DNA of 64,000 nucleotides from Cliona cf. orientalis (lineage: Eukaryota > Porifera > Demospongiae > Clionaida > Clionaidae), in the NCBI GenBank assembly GCA_963930775.1, contig OZ005692.1, positions 4,078,135 through 4,142,134 of the forward strand, read 5' to 3'. A model generated the notes under the pieces. That model was not told where the DNA came from, made no database searches, and saw nothing but the letters and a program-made list of their open reading frames with translations. A program made the position numbers and the translations under genes. Below, piece after piece: positions 56,331-64,000 of the stretch. Positions within the stretch are counted from its first letter, which is position 1. Each line of letters begins with the position of its first letter.

Positions 56331-58342
56331 CGTATAGTCAACAAGTCCCCGTGCCACTATATATAGCTAGTCTATATGAGTCTCCTCTGCCATTAATTGT
56401 GTCCTATAAATTTGCTTGCCAAATGACCCCGAATGCAGATAGGAAACTCCATAGCTACCTTGATACTCAAGATTATTAGCTAATATACACTTAGTCTATA
56501 ATAGCTCTCAGGAAGAATCACTAGCCTAGCTAGGAGACCTACCATTGGCTATTCAGATAATATGTATAATCTGGAGGAGCTCCAGCAATAACATTATTAT
56601 GGTTTACTGTAGCCGTAGCCACTATATAGCTACCTTTTAAATTAGCATGATGAATGTGCATGTGTACCCGTGTTGTAGCTATAATATCTTGAGTGTGATT
56701 TCAGCAGTAGCTATGCTAATTAAAATAAGGCTATCTAGAATTTATTCAGTCTATGCGTGTATACGTGTATCGTCACTTCTATAGTATGGCACAGATACAT
56801 GAAAGGAATAAAAAAAAACCCACAGTTACTAACTGTTTTCAATAACTAGCTAAGATAGCTATACACTCAAATGCCACTGACCAGCTTGACAATAGCTAGC
56901 ATGCATGCAGTTACTGATTTTTACCTGCCTGACATGAATGCCAATCTGATTTTAATTAGAGCAAGCAATGCCAAGCATAAAATGTGCATGTGTCTTCCCG
57001 ATCAGAGAAAAGCATGATAGCATTCTAGGACTGCCAATCAGTGCAAAATCACAGGTTTTAGTTAATATTTTGGGGTCAATTCAAAGGTGAGTCCAGTAGT
57101 CCAGTCCAGTCCAGTGAATAGATACACTGAGTCTCATGAAGTTGTCCCAGCTTTGAATTTCCGAACTTAATATTTGTCAAGGTTGTTACTAATCATGAGC
57201 ATGCCGGCTTTGCTATATATAGATCAGGCTACTGTGGTTCTGGGATAGCCACTGAATGTTGGATGATCGAGTTAATAATTTATCTGATTTGGTATCCAAA
57301 TTCCAAGTCATAGATTGCAGCAGGTACAATAATATTATTAGCATGCAGCTGCTATGTATACACATATTAACTATTAAATTAAATTTATAGATTCCACACG
57401 AGACATCAACGCATGAATATTATTGCACACTTTTGGGTCCTAGTAATTCTGCTATCCTCAAAGAACATTATGACTATGTTTTGCAGGTATATATTTATAA
57501 GAGTTGCAGCTGAAGAAATCTTATGGCTACACATCAAGATCTGATTGCCAACTATAATAATAATAATTATTATTAAACTATTCAATGACATGCATGCATT
57601 CTCAGAACCTAATATATTATTATAATAGTATTTTTATGTGGACTGGTTTAACTTATTATAATAGCTATGGGCATACATGCCTGCATCAACATGTAGTTAC
57701 TGTAACAGTGCTATATTATTAATAGTGATGTTAATTATTTATCATAACAGTGCTATAATATTATTATAGTGATGTTAATTATTTGTCATCGTGGAGCTTG
57801 ATGTATCATGTAGCTATAGCTTAGATGTGTTATTATTAATATTCAAGAATGATAATATTAAGTTCTCACAAGGTATTGTATAATACTAATTAGAAGCTAG
57901 CAGCCAGTATGACAGTAGCTACTGTAACACTAGGGCCGGGGCCTGCCAGACCTACATTCGGCGTGGGTTAAATTGTCTCATCTTACATTGTCAAATCGCC
58001 TGATTGTCATCTGACCATTATAGCTGCCCTAGCCTCAAAGCAGATCATCTTCGCTTATATACTATATACATACAGGGTGGGTACAAGCAACGGCATATGC
58101 AAACCAATCTTAAGTATAAAAGGTGAACTGCCTTCAAGTTGATGATTCTCAGAATCGATAAGATAAGTCTGATTTGTGACCACAATAATACTGACCCAAT
58201 AACAGATTCTGAATAATTAATATTTATCAGCCATGCACCTGAGTGAATGCATTTGATCACCTAGCATATCTTGCATGTATATATAATAACATAATATTAG
58301 CCTATATAGACTTCTAGATCTGGTGGTGCATCTATAGATAGA
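56331..58342. other. AT-rich intergenic, no gene seen
   Basis: No exon supported on either strand. Two imperfect direct copies of an AACAGTGCTATA-TATTA-GTGATGTTAATTATTT block near 57,706-57,785. Confidence 0.4.
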
Positions 58343-58711
58343 CATGTTTCTCCAACGCATTTACAAAAGAGGCACACCAAGGAGAAACCAAGAGGGGCAA
58401 CTGGATTCCCCTCATCGTTCACGCATTAATAGAATTTTTCTTGGAGTCAGTGGACACTTAAATAACCACTTATTCCAAACGTCCTCATCGTTCACGCATT
58501 ACTAGAATTATTCGTTGAGTCAGTGGGCACTTGAATAACCACTTATTCCAAACGTCTCGCGATCGCGTCAATCAACGCGTTTGCAAGAGATGCATCAAGG
58601 AGCAACCAAGAGGGGAAAATGGACTCCCCTCATCGTTCACGCATTAATAGAATTATTCGTTGAGTCAGTGGGCACTTGAATAACCACTTATTCCAAACGT
58701 CTCGCGATCGC

Positions 58712-59607
58712 GTCAATTTTTCTCTATAATAATTTATGCATCAAAGAATGCATACATGAATAGCTATACAGCTAATACGGGCATGTACCCAGTCTATCAC
58801 TGTTTCAATCTAGCTCTTGTTCTTGCTGCTATTGGTGTCCAAGATCGAGTTTTGTTGGTCCATATGGATAATCCAGGAGTACCGTCAACTTCATTGTACT
58901 GTTACAGTACATTAGCAGGTTTTGATGGAATAATATTATTTAGGTCAACCTCAGATCCAGAATCACTATCAGAGTCAGAAGTAGCGTCCCCTTGATGGAT
59001 GGGGTGATCGGGCGCAAACCTTTGACGAACAAAGCTGGAAACAGGTACTTGCTTCTTCTTTCTTTTGGCCACTACAGGAGTCCAGTTCGGTTGGTCTCCA
59101 GTTTCATCATGGTAGGTTACACCATGCACTCCTTCCCTGACTTCATAGTTGACATCATTGCATGCTGTGAGGTCTACACCTGGATTTTCAGTGGGTTTTT
59201 GTGGTCTCATGCAGCTTTCATGTCACAGTGGTAGAATGGATTTTGACTGATCGCAGACAGGTAGGTTAGTAGCAGGCACATCAGAAGGATTGGTATTACT
59301 TATAGTTACTTGACTTCTAGCCTTAGTTCTCCTCCTCCTTCTCTTCCTTCTTTTCTTTAGCTGAACATCATTTTTTTCAGGGGCAGGGGCAGGCCAGAAG
59401 AGGTTAACAGAAAAACCACCAGGGGTAGACCTAGCAGTCCACATGGCCTCATCTATTCTCAGACAGCTTAGTTGTAGCTGGATACAGAGAGGTAAGGGAA
59501 ATCCCAAAGTAGACAGCATTGCCAAGTCTCCCTCAAGTAGCTACAGACACTTTGATGGTCTTGTCATCCATTTTTTATCTATTGTTGTTGTTTTTTTTTT
59601 TTTCAAT
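58712..59607 (-). mobile_element. insertion within the satellite, possible 5-bp TSD
   Basis: The left satellite breaks after GCGTCAAT and the right part resumes at TCAATCAACG, so TCAAT may be a duplicated target. A run of T (59,589-59,602) adjoins the right border. The insert carries one long minus-strand frame. No terminal inverted repeats seen. Confidence 0.45.
58902..59525 (-). pseudogene. basic and acidic ORF with one nonsense codon, unknown family
   Basis: One frame from 59,525 to 58,902 broken by a single TGA at 59,223-59,225 (after KSILPL); both halves share the frame. The first half has an Arg/Lys block (KKRRKRRRRRTKAR), likely nuclear or nucleic-acid binding; the second has PNWTPVVAKRKKKQV and an acidic SDSDSDSGSEVD tract. 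I do not recognise the family; it travels with the satellite insertion and may be retroelement-derived. Confidence 0.4.
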
Positions 59608-60298
59608 CAACGCGTTTGCAAGAGACGCACCAAGGAGCAACCAAGAGGGGCAACTGGACTCCCCTCGTCGTTCACGCATTAATAGAATTATTCGTTGAGT
59701 CAGTGGGCACTTGAATAACCACTTATTCCAAACGTCTCGCGATCGCGTCAATCAACGCGTTTGCAAGAGACGCACCAAGGAGCAACCAAGAGGGGCAACT
59801 GGACTCCCCTCGTCGTTCACGCATTAATAGAATTATTCGTTGAGTCAGTGGGCACTTGAATAACCACTTATTCCAAACGTCTCGCGATCGCGTCAATCAA
59901 CGCGTTTGCAAGAGACGCACCAAGGAGCAACCAAGAGGGGCAAATGGACTCCCCTCGTCGTTCACGCATTAACAGAATTATTCGTTGAGTCAGTGGGCAC
60001 TTGAATAACCACTTATTCCAAACGTCTCGCGATCGCGTCAATCAACGCGTTTGCAAGAGACGCATCAAGGAGCAACCAAGAGGGGCAAATGGACTCCCCT
60101 CGTCGTTCACGCATTAACAGAATTATTCGTTGAGTCAGTGGGCACTTGAATAACCACTTATTCCAAACGTCTCGCAATTGCGTCAATCAACGCGTTTGCA
60201 AGAAACGCACCAAGGATAATATATGCCGATAATATGATCTCTTTCAGGAAGATAATTTAGTTACATGCACAGATTGAACATGGTATACCTGCAATAGC

Positions 60299-60515
60299 TT
60301 AGGCCACTCCAATATGATTCACTGTTTCCTCATTCATTATTCATTATTCATTATCACTATACGTATTAGAGTGTCAGCAACATTGACAACCCATGCCAAA
60401 GCAAACTGTTAGTCAATGAGATAAGAGGGGATATACTGATACACTATAATGAATAAAATCTGAAAAAGATGCGGGTGGGAAATGGAAAACAACTAATCAC
60501 ATTGGAGTGGCCTTA
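60299..60515. mobile_element. Harbinger-like MITE with TTA TSD, 211 bp
   Basis: TTA then GGCCACTCCAATATGATT at the left; AATCACATTGGAGTGGCC then TTA at the right. Shares a TTCATTATTCATTATTC run and a GCGGGTGG block with the element at 15,257. Non-coding. Confidence 0.75.
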
Positions 60516-61425
60516 TTAATAAATAATATTAATTGATTATATTATTGGAACTGCAACCTACAGTCATGCAAGCTAAAACTTTCAAACACGTAAATTCGCA
60601 ATTAATTATGATAGCTAAATCTTTACATGTGCATGCATAGCAGAAATTTCCTCTACACGTGCTTAGACTATGGTATGCATAATATGCTTTGATCTTTTGA
60701 ATTTAATGAGGTATTTAAAATAGTGTAGATACTCAGAATGGAGTAGTTAAATTTCGTTAGAAGACCTGTCATGAATTTGAATTGTATTAAACAAAATGCA
60801 TCAAAAACGAAGAAATAGGCAGAAATTGAGTTTTAATTATTGTCTGCATGATTAATTTTCGGATTGATGGTAAAATTTGTAGCTCTATCAAGGTTTAAAT
60901 TAGCAAAAACCTTGCTTTCTGGCAAAATTCTAATGGGGACTGAGCTGAGCCCACTGACACGCGGCACGAGTGCTAGTAGCTATTGGTGGCTCTTTTGAGC
61001 GCCATGTAGTCTCTCCTACCACTAAAAACTGTTGTGAGACGAGTCTCGCACGTGTAGAAGGGGGTATCACATGAGACCCGGCTGAGACAGTTGCTCCTCA
61101 GCTGCTTGAAGCATAGAATCACCTTCATTCCCAGCGCAGTCCAGATCTCACGGTCAAAAAGGTCCTAGAAAAATTTCCTCTGGCTTTATAGCCAAGCTTT
61201 GGGTGTCTCAAACAGCTTTAGTAGCAAATAGGAGACCATACGTACGCGTGGCGGTCAATAGATACTGAATAACGCACGTGGCTGCCTTGTTAGCTTATAT
61301 ACGTGAAGGAAGTGTGACATCATTGCTGCATACTTCCTGCTCTGCAACATGAATCTGATTGGTCACTTTTCAATGCAGCACGGTTACTAAGCAACTACCC
61401 ACAAAACCACGCTCACACAGCTGAT
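60516..61425. other. intergenic, no gene seen
   Basis: AT-rich then GC-richer from 60,940; no exon with support. Confidence 0.35.
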
Positions 61426-61635
61426 TGGTAACCTAGCAACAGGATGCACTATAGCAGACCACAAATGCACAGCGCCGCGCGCCCCATAGTCTAGTAAGCC
61501 GGTTATCGCCCACGCCTCGGCTCTACGGCTACTCGGGATGTTGCATAATCGCCTCGGGCTCCGCCCTCGGCGATTATGCAACATCCCTCCGGTTTCTAAA
61601 ACGCCGTAGAGCCTCGGCTTAGGGCAATAACCTAT
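61426..61635. repeat. palindromic repeat
   Basis: Inner palindrome GGGATGTTGCATAATCGCC against GGCGATTATGCAACATCCC, and outer CGCCTCGGCTCTACGGC against GCCGTAGAGCCTCGGC, ending AGGGCAATAACC. Two halves of a diverged copy occur at 22,836 and 24,300. A MITE of unknown class. Confidence 0.6.
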
Positions 61636-61930
61636 ACTTAATTAATGATGCTGCATGCTATAATATAATTGAAGTGTACTCATGCATGTAAGAAATGGCA
61701 AAATTCAGATCTATAGGCTAAAGATAGTACAAGTCCTCAATAATATGCATACATGTACAGCAGCTGTTGCTATAATCAGTTATAAATCAGTGCATAAGAG
61801 TATATCAGTTACATGCCATCTTTCTCATTGGGCCAGGGCTTGATGGAAGTGTATTAATTAGCTCATAAAATGTAATCTTTTCTCTTTCTCTCTCCTCAAA
61901 GCAGACTAAGTTATTCAATTTAGATTATAA

Positions 61931-62165
61931 ACATGCATGCATGACTGAACTTAGTATAATAGGTATTATACATCATTGACAATTGCTTCCTAAATGCACT
62001 TCTAATGGATCAATGGAAGCAGAAAGCATAATAATTATAATAATTATTATAATTATTTGGAACGTGCACAAGTTCAACTGAGTATTATAGATAGCTTTTG
62101 AATAGGTATACATTATATTTCCTAAAATACACTAATAGATGGATGCATGGATGCATAAACACAAT
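61931..62165 (+). promoter_or_regulatory. conserved upstream modules, collagen-like gene C
   Basis: Two modules (61,945-62,030 and 62,080-62,150) matching those of gene A closely, including TGACTGAACTTAGTATAATA, GCTTCCTAAATGCACT and GGATCAATGGAAGCAGAAAG. They are now separated from the TATA region (62,859-62,867) by the insertion at 62.2-62.8 kb. Confidence 0.55.
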
Positions 62166-62219
62166 GTCAAAAACATGCATATATCACTGCAGAAAATGAA
62201 TAATTATTAATTTTTTAAT

Positions 62220-62775
62220 CGTAACAGGTGGTTATCTCACTTTCATGCCTTGTTTCTAGATCATTAATCATTAGCATATTATTATTATTAGCTAATGCCA
62301 TGCAACGCGCCGAGGATTTTGTGCTTGAGAGAGCTCTAGTTTTAATTGTATAACTGGTGGTTTTCTCAGTTTCATACCTTGTTTCTAGACCATTAATCAT
62401 GCATTAGCATAAGCATTCAATAGGTCATTAGAAATAATTCACTCTCCTTTGTATTCGCCATGGTTACTGGAACAGATCATAAATTAGAGTTTAAGACAGC
62501 ATGCATGCAGTAACCATGGCGAATACAGAGGAGGGTGAATTATTCCTAATGACCCGTTGAATTATTTGATGTACAAAATCATTAATTTGAGGTACATGCA
62601 TTATTACAATTGTACTTTTGATTCCTCTGCATTAACTAATATTCCAGATTTTTTAAGAGCTCATTAAGTTGTTTACAAATTGGAATCTGAAATATTCAGA
62701 CAATGAAGTCTCCTTATGCTAATGATTAATGATCTAGAAACAAGACATGAAACTGAGATGATTACCTATTATGGT
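62220..62775. mobile_element. nested palindromic MITEs in the gene C promoter
   Basis: Outer pair: GTTATCTCACTTTCATGCCT with TTGTTTCTAGATCATTAATC (62,230) against the inverse at 62,715-62,765; a second direct copy of that arm is at 62,352. Inner palindrome 62,414-62,569: GTATTCGCCATGGTTACTG against CAGTAACCATGGCGAATAC. No clear TSD. Confidence 0.55.
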
Positions 62776-62858
62776 TAAAATAATGTCATTGATTCATTTT
62801 TTGCAGTGCATGCGCAAGCACGCACATGCCTGCATGCATGTATGCATGCCTAAGCTAG

Positions 62859-62867
62859 GATATAAAC
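62859..62867 (+). promoter_or_regulatory. TATA-like box of gene C
   Basis: GATATAAAC within GCTAGGATATAAACAGCTAA, 116 bp before the ATG, the same spacing as gene A (114). Confidence 0.6.
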
Positions 62868-62974
62868 AGCTAAACAAGCTAACTAGCTATAGACCTTGTC
62901 TTAGACAAGTTAGTGATATCCATCAATTATTGATAGGCTACTGAGCTAGTTGCTCATGCAGAGTTAAACTAACT

Positions 62975-63134
62975 ATGAGCTGCTTAAACTCATTTTTCCT
63001 GATTGTAGTTTTAATGCTTTTTATTGTAACGATCGTGATTTCTCAAGAATCCTGCAACGTGTGCAATTGTCAGTTCAGTAATATCCAAGTTCTTGATCAG
63101 TTAATTGTGGCCAAACTTAACACAGCTCTCACTG
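62975..63134 (+). pseudogene. short-chain collagen-like gene, copy C, exon 1 only
   Basis: ATG at 62,975; signal peptide MSCLNSFFLIVVLMLFIVTI then QESCNVCNCQFSNIQVLDQL and a GTAAGAATT donor at 63,135, as in copies A and B. Exon 2 is not found in the remaining 866 bp. The intron sequence matches copy A until GCTGTACGAA (about 63,360), then continues with sequence that in copy A lies 0.85 kb beyond exon 2 (43.7 kb). Exon 2 therefore appears to have been deleted. Confidence 0.7.
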
Positions 63135-64000
63135 GTAAGAATTAATTACTACTGGCTAGAATAATAATAATAATATTATAATTATTAATTGCTGCATTCA
63201 AAATTATAATGTGTAACTATTATTAAATAATTTATTTATACCATGCTTCTACCAAAGAACTAACTTAAAGCTTCAGACAGCTACCTATAGCTACAAACAT
63301 CTTCTCAATAAGAAACAAGTTCAAGATGCTATTATAAGCATAAGCATAAAATGCTGTACGAATTAGTGAAGGATAAGGGATACATGTATCAGAAAATCTT
63401 TTAAAATTAATGGAGAATGGACCATAAGTGTGAAGGGTAGGCCCTACCATAATCAGGCGCTTGATGAAGCTCATGAAAGCATCATATTATTTTTATTAAT
63501 TAATCCTCGTTAACCCTCGCCGCAAAGCGTAGGCGGAGGGTTACTGCAATCGTCCATCCGTCCGTCCATTTGTCCGTCCGTTCGTCTGGTAAGGTCGTCT
63601 GAGAGAAAGTACGCATCTGAGGATTACCAGGCACCAAGTCTTATATATTATAAGTCTTATATATTATAATACAGCAATCTGAGAGCTACTGTATGAATAC
63701 ATAATAATTTTTATGTACTACGGAATTAACAAAGCTAGCTAAGCAATATTCTTGTGGCGTATAGCTGAAACTAAAGTGATCTCATGCATGCATTCAGCAA
63801 ACAGGATAATAGCTAAATCTAGCCAACATACAATAGCCAATATTGTACATTTAGCTATATTTGTAGCTAGCTATAGCTAGCTAACTATGCTCCCAGGAAC
63901 GGGGAAGGTCTTAGGGCATAAGTTAGTAGCAATGCGGACTTATTAAGAGCTGAGACGACCCAATACACATTAGCTAATTATTTTATCAATAGTCTAAAAT
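63135..64000. other. remnant intron/3' flank and start of another tandem unit
   Basis: 63,365-63,490 matches the 3' flank of copy A. 63,508-63,620 is a TACCCCGCGC-type repeat relative (TAACCCTCGCCGC hairpin, GTCCGTCCG run). 63,880-63,990 resembles 51,206-51,310, upstream of gene B, so a fourth gene may begin just outside the window. Confidence 0.5.

Larger units (their letters stand above)
58343..60215 (+). repeat. 145-bp tandem satellite, interrupted
   Basis: Units start TCAATCAACGCGTTTGCAAG, with CCAAGGAGCAACCAAGAGGG, CGTTCACGCATTAATAGAAT, TCAGTGGGCACTTGAATAAC and TTCCAAACGTCTCGCGATCG. Regular units begin near 59,603, 59,748, 59,893, 60,038 and 60,183 (last partial), exactly 145 bp apart. 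To the left, 58,343-58,716 holds about 2.5 more diverged units. Between them is an 880-bp insertion. Unit identity on the right side is very high. Confidence 0.92.

Noticed and set aside
53626-56479. Plus-strand ORFs of 60-180 codons opposite the gypsy pol
   Set aside because: Antisense shadows of the long minus-strand frame.
58343-60215. Regular repeats that could be mistaken for a CRISPR array
   Set aside because: The entire 145-bp unit is repeated with no unique spacers, in a eukaryotic context with no cas genes: it is a satellite.

Overview
The window looks like a repeat-rich piece of a compact animal genome, most likely a demosponge (Amphimedon queenslandica is my best guess). The grounds are: paralogous genes for the C-terminal domain of spongin-type short-chain collagen C4; cytosolic seryl-tRNA synthetase in short exons; two kinases of a type I associate with large sponge families; introns of about 50-600 bp; and a dense population of small inverted-repeat elements. 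There is no bacterial gene organisation, rRNA or CRISPR. All gene models were built by eye from splice sites and reading-frame continuity.

Layout. 0-2 kb: the 3' exons of seryl-tRNA synthetase (+), with an out-of-frame 17-nt gap in one exon. 2-10.6 kb and 12-24.3 kb: mostly non-coding, packed with MITEs (TA-flanked TACCGTA family, TTA-flanked Harbinger-like, 9-bp-TSD elements). 10.7-11.7 kb: kinase 1 (-, 5' incomplete). 24.6-29.95 kb: kinase 2 (-). Its start/glycine-loop exon is separated from the rest by a decayed P-element-like transposon (26.7-29.8 kb) sitting in intron 1. 30.2-35.8 kb: a hAT transposon with 8-bp TSD, a broken transposase carrying a 994-bp tandem duplication, and a 1.5-kb palindrome. 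37.3-40.8 kb: a fold-back element with arms of about 900 bp. 41.4-42.9, 51.4-53.0 and 61.9-63.1 kb: three tandem short-chain-collagen-like genes. All three share a TATA region and upstream repeat modules; only the middle copy looks intact. 53.2-56.3 kb: a 5'-truncated Ty3/gypsy element lacking RNase H. 58.3-60.2 kb: an interrupted satellite of 145-bp units.

Most interesting object: a 5,752-bp DNA transposon at 44,267-50,018. It has long G-rich terminal inverted repeats and a perfect 9-bp target duplication. It carries two convergent, apparently intact genes: a RecQ-type helicase (+, 2 exons, 449 aa) and a five-exon protein (-, 917 aa) with an N-terminal ZAD-like zinc finger followed by a DUF6589-like region. 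I propose the second as the transposase. Two MITEs at 6.9 and 19.5 kb have the same kind of termini, each with its own perfect 9-bp duplication. That supports an active family that pairs a helicase with an uncharacterised transposase. The element is itself inserted in an older pogo/Tigger-like MITE.
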